DNA from: an uncultured Bacteroidia bacterium
GTDB lineage: Bacteria; Bacteroidota; Bacteroidia; Bacteroidales; F082
DNA: 64,000 nt
Direction of reading: 5' to 3'
Assembly (NCBI GenBank): GCA_902774295.1
Contig: CACYHP010000001.1
Coordinates: 1,302,001-1,366,000 of the forward strand
Under the pieces are notes generated by a model, which was not told where the DNA came from, did not search any database, and saw only the letters and a program-made list of their open reading frames with translations. Each line of letters begins with the position of its first letter. Positions within the stretch are counted from its first letter, which is position 1. This document shows, one piece after another, positions 1 through 8,014 of this stretch. The translations under genes and the position numbers were made by a program.

Positions 1-618
1 TCAATGCAGACAGCACTTCCGGAGATTTATAAGAAGATTTATTCCATTGCGAAGACATTGACCGAAGACCTCGGTTACGCACCTCAAGAGATGGAGTTTA
101 CCTTTGAATCTGATAAGCCTGAAGACTTCCATATCTTGCAGATCCGCGACCAAGACCTGAAGCTTGAAGATACTGTCAACGCCTTCGTGCAGTCGCCTAC
201 TGAGATGAATCAGATTGGACGCGGCATGGGCATAGGTGGCGGCGCCATGAACGGTCTCGTCGCATTTAACGAACTGGATATCAAAATATTGCGTAAAAAC
301 TATCCTGGTGAGAATGTCATCCTTGTTCGTCCTGATACAGTTCCTGATGACATCGGCTTGATTTTCGACACCGACGGATTACTTACTGCACGAGGTGGTG
401 CCACTTCGCATGCTGCAGTCACAGCGGTACGTCTCGGAAAAGTCTGCGTGGTGAGCTGCATCGAGCTGATGGTCGACGACGAGAGACATTGTGCCGAGCT
501 CAACGGTCACAAACTAAAGGAAGGCGACAAGATAGCTATCGACGGAAATCTTGGTTTGGTCTATCTCGGACATTACGCTACCGAGAAAATGAAACTGGGA
601 AACGGATACAATTATTAG
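1..618 (+). CDS. PEP/pyruvate-utilising dikinase-like protein, C-terminal end (5' truncated by window)
   Basis: The frame is open from the first base, so the gene starts upstream. About 205 residues are visible. They contain the end of an ATP-grasp (PPDK_N) region, with a segment reading HILQIRDQ near residue 45 counted from the Met at base 4. A phosphohistidine swivelling domain follows, with the hallmark GGATSHAAV and the catalytic His at about residue 136. The family transfers phosphate from ATP through this His to pyruvate or another acceptor. The protein ends only about 70 residues after that His, so the PEP/pyruvate-binding TIM barrel that follows it in canonical pyruvate phosphate dikinase is absent. 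It is therefore not classical PpdK and may be an ATP-grasp plus swivel paralogue. Family assignment is firm; the substrate is unknown. Confidence 0.8.
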   Translation, partial: SMQTALPEIYKKIYSIAKTLTEDLGYAPQEMEFTFESDKPEDFHILQIRDQDLKLEDTVNAFVQSPTEMNQIGRGMGIGGGAMNGLVAFNELDIKILRKNYPGENVILVRPDTVPDDIGLIFDTDGLLTARGGATSHAAVTAVRLGKVCVVSCIELMVDDERHCAELNGHKLKEGDKIAIDGNLGLVYLGHYATEKMKLGNGYNY

Positions 619-682
619 TTAGAAGTTGTTAGTTAGCAGTTAGTGATTTTTAAATTTCTAACGGCTAACTGACAACTTCTAA
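619..682. repeat. TTAG/CTAA-rich hairpin (repeat family D, copy 1)
   Basis: Two 25-base arms (619-643 and 658-682) are complementary with about two mismatches around a short AT-rich loop. More CTAAC-type units follow to about 715. The hairpin sits between the convergent dikinase-like gene and the rubrerythrin gene, so it probably also serves as a transcription end for one or both. Similar TTAG-rich arms occur at 1305-1362 and a single arm at 28413-28455. Confidence 0.7.
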
Positions 683-710
683 CTTTTAACTAACAACTTC
701 TAACTTCTAA

Positions 711-1256
711 CTATTTAAAGTAGCGGTTGTAAAGTCCTTCAAAGCCTTTGCCGTGGCGGGCTTCGTCTTTTGCCATCTCGTGGACGGTGTCGTGGATGGC
801 GTCGAGGTTGCGTTCTTTTGCCACGCGGGCGATGCGCATCTTCTCTTCGCAGGCACCGCATTCAGCCACCATACGTTTGTAGAGGTTGGTCTTGGTGTCC
901 CAAACCACCTCGCCGAGCAGTTCGGCGAAACGTGCGCAGTGGTCGGCCTCTTCAAAGGCATAACGTTTGAAAGCCTCTGCAATCTCAGGATATCCTTCAC
1001 GGTCGGCCTGACGGCTCATAGCAAGATACATGCCGACCTCGGTTGCCTCTCCCATAAACTGGGCGTTAAGGTCTTTAATCATCTCATCACCTGTGCCTTT
1101 GGCGATACCGACGACGTGTTCGGTCACAAAGTTAAGAGCAGCGCTCTCGTCGAGGACCTTCCATTCAACAATCTGTTTACACTGTGGGCATCTTTCAGGA
1201 GCTTCTTCTCCTTCATAAACGAAGCCGCAAATTGGACATACGAATTTTTTCTTCAT
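711..1256 (-). CDS. Reverse rubrerythrin (rubredoxin-like domain first)
   Basis: 181 residues. An N-terminal rubredoxin-type zinc/iron knuckle has Cys7, Cys10, Cys23 and Cys26 (CPICG and CPQC). A ferritin-like four-helix diiron domain follows, with ligand motifs E-A-T-E, EEADH and DEARHGKGF. Classical rubrerythrin carries the rubredoxin module at the C-terminus, so this is the reverse arrangement. The family reduces hydrogen peroxide and protects anaerobes in the cytoplasm. The gene lies downstream of the GH109 gene on the same strand, separated by a hairpin repeat, so it may have its own transcript. Confidence 0.9.
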   Translation of the reverse strand: MKKKFVCPICGFVYEGEEAPERCPQCKQIVEWKVLDESAALNFVTEHVVGIAKGTGDEMIKDLNAQFMGEATEVGMYLAMSRQADREGYPEIAEAFKRYAFEEADHCARFAELLGEVVWDTKTNLYKRMVAECGACEEKMRIARVAKERNLDAIHDTVHEMAKDEARHGKGFEGLYNRYFK

Positions 1257-1304
1257 GATAATTTATTTTTAGTTTAGAATATTATTAGTCTTTAGTCTTT
1301 AGTC

Positions 1305-1362
1305 TTTAGTTGTTAGTCTTTAGTTATTAGATTTTTCTAACGACTAAGGACTAACGACTAAA
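1305..1362. repeat. TTAG/CTAA-rich hairpin (repeat family D, copy 2)
   Basis: Arms of 26 bases (1305-1330 and 1337-1362) pair with four mismatches, mostly G-T wobbles, around a six-base loop. Further TTAGTCT units lie to the left from about 1285. The hairpin starts just beyond the stop codon of the GH109 gene (minus strand) and could terminate it. Composition is like copy 1. Confidence 0.65.
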
Positions 1363-1367
1363 AACTT

Positions 1368-2789
1368 TTATTTCATTGCATGTTTGTATCCATTGACCTT
1401 GTTCCAGTCACCTCTTGTGAAGTCAGGCATCTTCACCGGCATGCCGTGATTTTCGATTGATGCTGCCGATAGCTCTCCGATGCATGACCATTCAGCGGCG
1501 TCGTAGACATCCTCATCGAGAGGCAGACCGTTCTGCAGGCAGTAAATCAGGCGGTAATCCATGATGAAGTCCATGCCGCCGTGGCCGCCGACTTTCTTTG
1601 CCAACGCCTCGATATCTTTAGCAATAGGATGGGTGTATTCCTTCATGATCTTTTCGCGGACGTCCTTTGGCACGAAGCCGTGCACGTTGAGATGCTGACC
1701 TTCGGCAAGGAATCCTTCCGGAAGATTTTTATCCATGAGAGTAAATCCCTCGATAGGATATTTGTTCGCAAAACCTTCAGTACCGGTGAGCTGGTAAAGT
1801 CTGTTGTAAGGTCTATAGGTATAAACGTTGTGTTCAATCAATATGGTCTTACCGTTGTGAGTCTCGATCATGGTGGTGGTCATATCGCCGTTTGCGAATT
1901 CGTCGGTGCCCATCATCTCTTTGGCTATTTTCTTGCCGTTATATGAAGGAGTGCTCATCGAGACGAGATAATCCATCTTGTCGCCACGGTGGATGTCGAG
2001 GACTTGGCAGACTGGTCCGAGACCGTGTGTGGCGTACACGTCGCCGCTGTGTTTCTGATTGTAGTCGAGGCGCCAGTTGCCTTGATATTCATGCCAATAA
2101 GGCTCAAGGTTATGGATGTATGCGCCTTCGCCGTGAATCACCTCGCCGAACAAGCCCTGTTTCGCCATGTTGAGTGCTGTCATCTCGAAGAAGTCGTAGG
2201 TACAGTTTTCGAGCATCATGCAGTGACGGCGGGTCTGCTCAGAGACATCGACGAGCTTCCAGCAATCCTCGACGGATGTGGCTGCCGGCACTTCGACAGC
2301 TACGTGTTTGCCGTGTTGCATGGCATAGACCGCCATCGGGACGTGTGTCTGCCAATTGGTGCAGATGTACACAAGGTCGATATCGTCGCGCTCGCAAAGC
2401 TGCTGATATGCTGTCTCACCAACATATTCCGCGGCAAGCGGCAACCCTTTTTGCTCTAAAATCTCTTTCTGAACCTTCTCAACATTTTCCGGAAGGAGGT
2501 CGCACAAAGCCACAATCTTAACATTATCAATGAATGTCATGCGGTAAACTGCGTCAGGACCGCGCATTCCGAGACCGATGAAGCCGATGCGAACGGTGTC
2601 GATAGGCTCAGCGGCAAACTGAAGCATACTCGTCTGACCGTTAACACGTTGTGGCTCGTCGAAGACGATGACGTTATCTTTTATCTGATAATTTTTCCCG
2701 TTTTTGCTGTCGCTTTTGCAACCAATCATTACAATGCAAAGTAGCAAAAGCATCGCATTAATAGTAGTAGTTAATTTTTTACTTTTCAT
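1368..2789 (-). CDS. Gfo/Idh/MocA-family lipoprotein, GH109-type alpha-N-acetylgalactosaminidase
   Basis: 473 residues. An N-terminal hydrophobic segment ends in a lipobox (VMIGC, Cys about 24), so the protein is predicted to be a lipoprotein. A Rossmann NAD-binding motif reads GFIGLGMRG near residue 70, and the GKHVAVEVPAA segment and the MLENCTYDFFEM region match GH109. GH109 enzymes use NAD+ in a redox-assisted mechanism to remove terminal alpha-GalNAc, as on mucin O-glycans and blood group A. The divergent neighbour is a NahK-like kinase that could phosphorylate the released GalNAc. A different Gfo/Idh/MocA glycoside oxidoreductase is possible; the specificity is inference. Confidence 0.78.
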   Translation of the reverse strand: MKSKKLTTTINAMLLLLCIVMIGCKSDSKNGKNYQIKDNVIVFDEPQRVNGQTSMLQFAAEPIDTVRIGFIGLGMRGPDAVYRMTFIDNVKIVALCDLLPENVEKVQKEILEQKGLPLAAEYVGETAYQQLCERDDIDLVYICTNWQTHVPMAVYAMQHGKHVAVEVPAATSVEDCWKLVDVSEQTRRHCMMLENCTYDFFEMTALNMAKQGLFGEVIHGEGAYIHNLEPYWHEYQGNWRLDYNQKHSGDVYATHGLGPVCQVLDIHRGDKMDYLVSMSTPSYNGKKIAKEMMGTDEFANGDMTTTMIETHNGKTILIEHNVYTYRPYNRLYQLTGTEGFANKYPIEGFTLMDKNLPEGFLAEGQHLNVHGFVPKDVREKIMKEYTHPIAKDIEALAKKVGGHGGMDFIMDYRLIYCLQNGLPLDEDVYDAAEWSCIGELSAASIENHGMPVKMPDFTRGDWNKVNGYKHAMK

Positions 2790-2869
2790 AATGATGAATT
2801 TGAAGTGTAAAAATACAAAATTTTTTCATACAAATTATATTTATTTCTATTTTTACAAAAATTTTTATC

Positions 2870-3967
2870 ATGGAAAATTTACTCGAAATAGTTGCGAAAT
2901 TTGACGTGTCAGCAGAGGTGACTGACGTGAAGCCGATGGGCGAGGGGCTGATTAACGACACTTACAAAGTCTTTGTTGACGGCTCCGATAAGCCGAGATA
3001 CGTCCTTCAGCGCATCAACAATGCCATTTTTCAAGATGTCGATATGCTGATGGATAATATTAATAAGGTGACGGATCATTTGAGAAAGAAAGGAAAAAAG
3101 ACGTTGAAGTTTTATCCTACAGAATCAAAAAAATATTACTATTTGGATGAGATTTCTCCACTCCCTGCGGTCGGTCGAAATGACGGAAAAAAAGATGGCT
3201 CAAAATATTGGCGGTTAATGGATTATGTGCCGGATTCTATAACTTATCAGACTGTCAATCCACATTACTCTTACCTCGCTGGCAAGTCGTTTGGTGAGTT
3301 TGAGTCGCTTTTGGCAGATATCAATGAGCCTCTTGGTGAGATTATTCCCAATTTTCACAACATCGAATTCCGCTTGAAACAGCTTCGTGATGCAGTCGCT
3401 GAAGATAGAGTCGGACGTGTGGCAGAAGTGCAGTATTATCTTGATGAGATCTTCAAACGTGAAGAAAAAATGACCGTTGGTGAGCGGCTTTTCCGTGAAG
3501 GTAAACTGCCGAAACGCATCTGCCATTGCGACACTAAGGTCAATAACATGCTGTTTGATAAAGATGGTAATGTGTTGTGTATCATCGATTTGGATACTGT
3601 TATGCCAAGTTTTATTTTCTCGGATTTCGGTGATTTTTTAAGGACTGCGGCCAACACTGGAGCCGAAGACGACCCGAATCTCGACAATATTGATTTCAAT
3701 ATGGAGATTTTCAAGGCATTCACGAAGGGTTATATCGAGGGCACTAAAGACTTCCTTCTTCCAATAGAAAAAGAGAACCTTCCGTATGCGGCGCTGCTGT
3801 TCCCATACATGCAGACTGTTAGGTTTTTGGCTGATTATATAAACGGCGACACCTATTATAAAATAAGGTATCCCGAACATAATCTCGTTCGCACCAAAGC
3901 GCAATGGCGATTGTTTGAAAAGGCGGAGGAGAAGGAGCCTGAGATGAAAAAATGCTTGACATTTTAA
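2870..3967 (+). CDS. NahK-like N-acetylhexosamine 1-kinase (phosphotransferase/APH fold)
   Basis: 365 residues, cytoplasmic, with no signal peptide. The aminoglycoside-phosphotransferase-type catalytic loop reads HCDTKVNNMLFD (about residues 222-233), followed by the metal-binding IIDLDTVMP and SDFGDFLR segments. These resemble N-acetylhexosamine 1-kinases, which make GlcNAc-1-P or GalNAc-1-P from the free sugar and ATP. Position next to a divergent GH109-type gene supports GalNAc salvage. Oddity: residues about 95-106 (ISPLPAVGRNDG) are encoded by a half-copy of an intergenic repeat (3151-3186), which adds a peptide just before the KYWRLMDYV strand. The ATG at 2870 is the only good start. 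Confidence 0.8.
   Translation: MENLLEIVAKFDVSAEVTDVKPMGEGLINDTYKVFVDGSDKPRYVLQRINNAIFQDVDMLMDNINKVTDHLRKKGKKTLKFYPTESKKYYYLDEISPLPAVGRNDGKKDGSKYWRLMDYVPDSITYQTVNPHYSYLAGKSFGEFESLLADINEPLGEIIPNFHNIEFRLKQLRDAVAEDRVGRVAEVQYYLDEIFKREEKMTVGERLFREGKLPKRICHCDTKVNNMLFDKDGNVLCIIDLDTVMPSFIFSDFGDFLRTAANTGAEDDPNLDNIDFNMEIFKAFTKGYIEGTKDFLLPIEKENLPYAALLFPYMQTVRFLADYINGDTYYKIRYPEHNLVRTKAQWRLFEKAEEKEPEMKKCLTF
3151..3186 (+). repeat. Half-copy of repeat family A inside a coding sequence
   Basis: The DNA begins GATTTCTCCACTCC and ends GGTCGAAATGACGG, the same ends as the right half of the intergenic element at 20434-20524. It is read in frame inside the NahK-like gene as ISPLPAVGRNDG and contains no stop. Confidence 0.8.
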
Positions 3968-3977
3968 TATTTTTTAT

Positions 3978-3985
3978 TATTTTTG
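3978..3985 (+). promoter_or_regulatory. -7 promoter element (TAnnTTTG) for the PepSY-like gene
   Basis: TATTTTTG lies 22 bases before the ATG at 4008 and just after the NahK-like stop, so the small gene can be transcribed on its own. Confidence 0.55.
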
Positions 3986-4007
3986 CAGAAATTTAAATTC
4001 ATAAATT

Positions 4008-4442
4008 ATGAGAAGACTCTTTTTAACTTTATTTATGGCACTGACACTCTGCTTGAGCGCCTGTGCAGACGGAAGACCGATTACATTTGAACAACTTCCG
4101 GCAAATGCCCAAACTATTATCACTCAAAATTTTGTAAAAGAGAACATCCTGTTTATCACAGTTGATACTGAGCTTTTCGGCACAGAATATGAAGTGAAAT
4201 TCAACGACGGTAAGGAACTTGGTTTTGATGGTAGCGGTAACCTTAAAAAGGTTGACTGCCAGTATGAACGTGTTCCTGATGCACTTATCCCGGCACAGGT
4301 CTTGCAGCAGGTTCAGGCATCATATCCAAACGCTTTCATCGTAGAATGGAAATCAGATGACGGACGATGGAAAGCTGAGTTAAACAACACTCTTGAGCTT
4401 ATTTTCAACAAAAAATATCAGTTAGTTGGTATAGATGACTAG
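4008..4442 (+). CDS. PepSY-like (DUF2874) exported protein
   Basis: 144 residues. A signal sequence ends near LCLSACADG; a lipoprotein cleavage at LSAC is possible. The mature part holds two PepSY-like beta-alpha-beta units: a first with the consensus FEQLPANAQTII...YEVKFNDG and a second from about residue 95 with VLQQVQASYPNAFIVEWKSDDG. Such small periplasmic proteins are common in Bacteroidales and their role is unknown; inhibition of proteases or ligand binding has been suggested for PepSY domains generally. The gene has its own promoter and ends at a strong bidirectional terminator. Confidence 0.8.
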   Translation: MRRLFLTLFMALTLCLSACADGRPITFEQLPANAQTIITQNFVKENILFITVDTELFGTEYEVKFNDGKELGFDGSGNLKKVDCQYERVPDALIPAQVLQQVQASYPNAFIVEWKSDDGRWKAELNNTLELIFNKKYQLVGIDD

Positions 4443-4467
4443 ATAAAAGAGTAGAGTTAAAAGTTAA

Positions 4468-4510
4468 AAGAGAGCGTAAAGCGGTAATATCTGCCGCATT
4501 GCGCTCTCTT
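4468..4510. terminator. Bidirectional hairpin terminator
   Basis: Arms AAGAGAGCG and CGCTCTCTT enclose an inner GCGG/CCGC stem, with A- and T-rich flanks on both sides. It lies between the convergent PepSY-like and sugar permease genes. Confidence 0.8.
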
Positions 4511-4535
4511 ATCTTTTATCAGTTATCCTTTAACT

Positions 4536-5837
4536 TCACTCTGTCGGGATGTCTTTGTTCACATTCTTCGAGCCCCACAAGGCGTAGAATAGCAGGTAAG
4601 CCAATCCCACGACAATCACCCAGTAGCTCTGGAGATAGCCTGTGCCGCCGTTGGCGTCGACGATGGCGTTCATGAGCAATGGCAGGATACCGCCGCCGCA
4701 CACCAACGTCATAAAGATACCGGAAGCTTTCTCGGTGTATTTACCCAGGCCTTCCACTGCGAGGTTGAAGATGCCGCCCCACATCACTGAGGTGCAGAGT
4801 CCGATCAACATAAGGAACGCTGCGTTGAGAGGTATTCTCTCGAAACCGAATCCGTCAGCGCCGTCGAATGCAGGCACATGAACCATTGTTGAAGGTCCGA
4901 ACATTCCTAACAAGGTAAAGATGATGCCGAGACATGAAACAGTGGTAAGCATTGTTTTTGCTGACACTTTATTGCCGATGATACCGCCGATCAGACGGCC
5001 GATAAGCATCAGGAACCAATATGTCGCAGCTACTGAAGCGGCTACGTCGTCGGCCTGTACATCGGCAGGGAAGATGTTCATGTGAGGGTTCTGCAGCCAT
5101 TTGTGCAAGATGTTCGGGATACCGACTTCGACACCGACATAGATGAAGATGCCTATTGCACCTAAAACGAAATGACGGAACGCCATAGGACCTTTGCCGT
5201 CGTCGGCTTTCTGAGCAACGACTTTCTGCTCATTTTCAGGGATGTCGGTTCTCTTGATGACAATGAATGCGATGGCGAAGATTGCCAGAGCGGTGTACAT
5301 CAACGGGAACACGTCACTGATCTTAGCCTCTACGATGCTCGGGATGAGCAGTCCTGTGATGACGATAACAGCTGTTCCCATCAAGGAATTGAAGCTGCCG
5401 CCAATCTGGATGAGCTGGTTACCTCTGTTGCCGCCGCCACCGAGCTTGTTAAGCATCGGGTTGACCACGGTGTTGAGCAAACACATGCTGAAACCTGCGA
5501 TGAAGGCACCGATAAGATAGACGAAGAAACTCTCAAAAACGCCTGAAAGCGTCTGAATGCCGACACCAATAAAGCCGACAGTCACTGCGATGAGAGCTGT
5601 TGTTTTGTAACCTCTCTTCTGAAGCAAATTACCGGAAGGGATACCCATCACAGCGTATGCGATGAAGTTGGCGAAAACACCGAGTGTACCTTGCCAGTTC
5701 GGGATGTGGAACTGGTGTTTCAAGATATCACCCATCGGTGACGCCAGATTGGTCACGAATGAAATCATTCCGAAAAGCAAGAACATCACGATAATCGGAA
5801 TGGTGTAATTCTGTTTGTTTTCAACTTTTTCTGCCAT
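4536..5837 (-). CDS. Sugar MFS permease (FucP/GluP type)
   Basis: 433 residues with about 12 predicted membrane helices. It resembles the fucose/glucose/galactose proton symporters of the major facilitator superfamily, including the early SFVTNLASPMGDILK region, the NPMLNKLGGGGNRGNQLIQIGGSFNSL segment split around residue 130-155, and the C-terminal SVMWGGIFNLAVEGLG motif. It sits at the end of the galK run, 34 bases after the nucleotidyltransferase gene region ends, and so probably imports galactose or a related hexose. Sugar specificity cannot be read from sequence. Confidence 0.85.
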   Translation of the reverse strand: MAEKVENKQNYTIPIIVMFLLFGMISFVTNLASPMGDILKHQFHIPNWQGTLGVFANFIAYAVMGIPSGNLLQKRGYKTTALIAVTVGFIGVGIQTLSGVFESFFVYLIGAFIAGFSMCLLNTVVNPMLNKLGGGGNRGNQLIQIGGSFNSLMGTAVIVITGLLIPSIVEAKISDVFPLMYTALAIFAIAFIVIKRTDIPENEQKVVAQKADDGKGPMAFRHFVLGAIGIFIYVGVEVGIPNILHKWLQNPHMNIFPADVQADDVAASVAATYWFLMLIGRLIGGIIGNKVSAKTMLTTVSCLGIIFTLLGMFGPSTMVHVPAFDGADGFGFERIPLNAAFLMLIGLCTSVMWGGIFNLAVEGLGKYTEKASGIFMTLVCGGGILPLLMNAIVDANGGTGYLQSYWVIVVGLAYLLFYALWGSKNVNKDIPTE

Positions 5838-5870
5838 AATTTTCTTTTATTTAAATGTCAATTATATCCT

Positions 5871-5898
5871 GTACGGAAAAGGCATGCCTTGTCCCTAC
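5871..5898. repeat. 28-bp palindrome (repeat family C, copy 1) containing a stop codon
   Basis: An imperfect palindrome begins GTACGGAAAAGGCATGCC and ends CCTTGTCCCTAC, centred on GGCATGCC. The TAG stop codon of the nucleotidyltransferase (minus strand, 5895-5897) lies inside its right end. The sister copy is at 6830-6857. Confidence 0.7.
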
Positions 5899-6794
5899 CA
5901 TAAATTCTTTGGATATACGCCTTTATCAATGAGATTCTGAATCTTCTTCACGACATCCGGCTTATCCTCTTTGTATGTCACACCGAACCAGACGGCGTCG
6001 CTTGACAACACTTTGAGTTTTGCTTTCTTGGCGTTGATAAGGTTGTTGACCATCAAAGGAATGTAAAACTCGGCTTTGATGTTGGTCTGGGCCGGACCGT
6101 CCAAGAACTCTTTGAAGCCTGCTTCGAGGTATCCCAAGAAATCAGGTGTGAAACCGAAGAAGTTCATTGATACGAGGGTGTCGAGTGGGAGAGAGTGCTC
6201 GCCTGTCTCGTCGGTATATGCTGCACCTTCAGCTGTCTTTGCGATAGAGGTGCGCTCGACGATGGTCTGCAGGTAGTTGCATCTGTTTGATGTGCACACG
6301 CCGCGTGACACTGTGCCGAAGTCCGACAAGGTGTTTTTCAGTTTGTAGGCTACCATTGAATATGCGCCGGTTTTTCCTTCGCATTCCTGGAGGTATTTAG
6401 CCAAAACTTCGTATGCCTCTTTGCCATAGAAATCGTCGGCGTTGATCACTGCGAACGGTTCGTGAATCACGTTGGCTGCCATAAGGACAGCGTGACCTGT
6501 TCCCCAAGGTTTCACACGGCCTTCAGGCACTGTGTAGCCTTTCGGGAGGCACTCAAGACCTTGATAGACATACTCTACCGGGATGCCGAACTTCTCGCTG
6601 CTGTTCACCTTCTCGAAAGCCTCTGCGAAGTCTTTACGAATCACAAATACGACTTTTCCGAATCCTGCGCGCTTGGCGTCATAGATAGAATAATCCAAAA
6701 TCGCTTCATTGTTTGGACCTACACCGTCCATCTGCTTCAGGGCTCCATATCGTGAACCCATTCCAGCTGCTAAAACTAATAATGTTGGTTTCAT
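5895..6794 (-). CDS. Sugar-1-phosphate nucleotidyltransferase-like protein
   Basis: 299 residues from the ATG at 6794. This start is chosen because the protein then opens with the family's KPTLLVLAAGMGSRYG nucleotide-binding loop; an upstream ATG at 6866 would add residues encoded by repeat DNA. Other signatures are LKQMDGVGPN, the PWGTGHAVL substrate loop and the metal-binding INADDFYG. The fold belongs to the GlmU/GalU-like NTP-transferases. Location between galK and the hexose permease suggests it activates galactose-1-P (or GalNAc-1-P) to a nucleotide sugar in place of GalT, which is not seen nearby. That role is inference. Confidence 0.78.
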   Translation of the reverse strand: MKPTLLVLAAGMGSRYGALKQMDGVGPNNEAILDYSIYDAKRAGFGKVVFVIRKDFAEAFEKVNSSEKFGIPVEYVYQGLECLPKGYTVPEGRVKPWGTGHAVLMAANVIHEPFAVINADDFYGKEAYEVLAKYLQECEGKTGAYSMVAYKLKNTLSDFGTVSRGVCTSNRCNYLQTIVERTSIAKTAEGAAYTDETGEHSLPLDTLVSMNFFGFTPDFLGYLEAGFKEFLDGPAQTNIKAEFYIPLMVNNLINAKKAKLKVLSSDAVWFGVTYKEDKPDVVKKIQNLIDKGVYPKNLW

Positions 6795-6829
6795 TTTTAT
6801 TGCTTTAAATATTATTTTCGTATCATCCG

Positions 6830-6857
6830 GTACGCACAACACATGCGTTGCGCCTAC
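6830..6857. repeat. 28-bp palindrome (repeat family C, copy 2)
   Basis: It begins GTACGCACAACACATGCG and ends GTTGCGCCTAC. It has the same ends (GTACG/CTAC), the same length and the same CATGC core as the copy at 5871-5898. It lies 5 bases beyond the galK stop codon, in the gap before the nucleotidyltransferase gene, so it is co-transcribed. Confidence 0.7.
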
Positions 6858-6862
6858 GGAAT

Positions 6863-8014
6863 TCATTGTATCCTACGGGCTCCATCCGATATGATTACAT
6901 CATAAATTTTAGGATAATGCCCGAACTTTTTATTGAATTTCTCTTTTGCTGTGGCGATGAACTTGTCGTAGAGTTCCGCTTTCACAAGGTTTATTGTGCA
7001 TCCGCCGAAGCCGCCGCCCATCACACGTGAGCCGGTGACGCCGCATTCCTTGGCGATGTCGTTGAGGATGTCGAGCTCGTCGCAGCTCACCTCGTATTCC
7101 TTGCTCATGCCGTGATGTGTGCCGAACATACGGTCGCCGACGGTGGCGTAGTCGCCTCTTTCGAGGGCGTCGCAAACATCGAGGACACGCTGTTTCTCAC
7201 CGATGACGTACTTGGCGCGCATGTAATCCTCTTGCGATATCTCATTTTTAACCTCGTCGAGCATCTGCATCGTGGCATCGCTGAGATATTTCACCTCAGG
7301 ATGCTTTGTAGCGATGTGAGCGCAAGCATTTTCGCACGATTCTCTGCGTTTGTTGTATGCCGACAATGCCAGCTCGTGTTTCACCACGGTGTCGAGCAAA
7401 ACCACCTTATATCCTTTCGGGTCGAAAGGGAAATACTCGAACTCCATCGTGGCGCAGTTGAGGCGCATCAGATGGCCTTTCTTGCCAAAGATAGAGGCGA
7501 ACTGGTCCATAATGCCGCATTTCACGCCGCAGTAGTTGTGCTCAGTCGATTGCCCGATGCGTGCCAGTTCAAACTTGTCGATACCTAAGTCATAGATGTC
7601 GTTCAACGCGAAGGCGAAGGTGCTTTCCAGTGCCGCTGACGACGACATTCCAGCTCCAAGCGGGACGTCGCCGGCAAACACGCAGTCGAAACCTTTCGGC
7701 TGGAAACCGCGTTTCTGCATCTCTCTTACGACACCGAAAATATATCTTGCCCATGCTTCTTTCGGAGCGTCATCCTCGCGCATACCAAACTCCGCCATAG
7801 CCTTATAATCCATGGAGTAGGCCCTGATTTTACCGAGTCCGTTTGGATTTATAGCTGCATAAATGCCTTTATCAATGGCTCCCGGGAACACGAAGCCTCC
7901 GTTATAATCGGTGTGCTCGCCGATGAGATTCACACGACCTGGTGAGGTGTAAATCCTTAACTCGTTGCCAAACAATGAGTTAAATTTGTCTTTTATAGCT
8001 TTAATATCCATCAT
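6863..8014 (-). CDS. galK: Galactokinase
   Basis: 383 residues. It has the GHMP-kinase galactokinase signature GRVNLIGEHTDYNGG (about residues 26-40), the ATP-binding PLGAGMSSSAALE, and GSRVMGGGFGGCT near the C-terminus. It phosphorylates alpha-D-galactose at C1 in the cytoplasm, the first step of the Leloir pathway. The start codon overlaps the stop of the upstream T9SS cargo gene (ATGA, 8011-8014), so translation is probably coupled. A second ATG follows at once at 8011. Downstream genes are a nucleotidyltransferase and a hexose permease. Confidence 0.95.
   Translation of the reverse strand: MMDIKAIKDKFNSLFGNELRIYTSPGRVNLIGEHTDYNGGFVFPGAIDKGIYAAINPNGLGKIRAYSMDYKAMAEFGMREDDAPKEAWARYIFGVVREMQKRGFQPKGFDCVFAGDVPLGAGMSSSAALESTFAFALNDIYDLGIDKFELARIGQSTEHNYCGVKCGIMDQFASIFGKKGHLMRLNCATMEFEYFPFDPKGYKVVLLDTVVKHELALSAYNKRRESCENACAHIATKHPEVKYLSDATMQMLDEVKNEISQEDYMRAKYVIGEKQRVLDVCDALERGDYATVGDRMFGTHHGMSKEYEVSCDELDILNDIAKECGVTGSRVMGGGFGGCTINLVKAELYDKFIATAKEKFNKKFGHYPKIYDVIISDGARRIQ

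Noticed and set aside
6795..6866. Upstream ATG start for the nucleotidyltransferase
   Set aside because: The added residues would be encoded by a family C palindrome and AT-rich leader; the nucleotide-binding loop begins right after the ATG at 6794.
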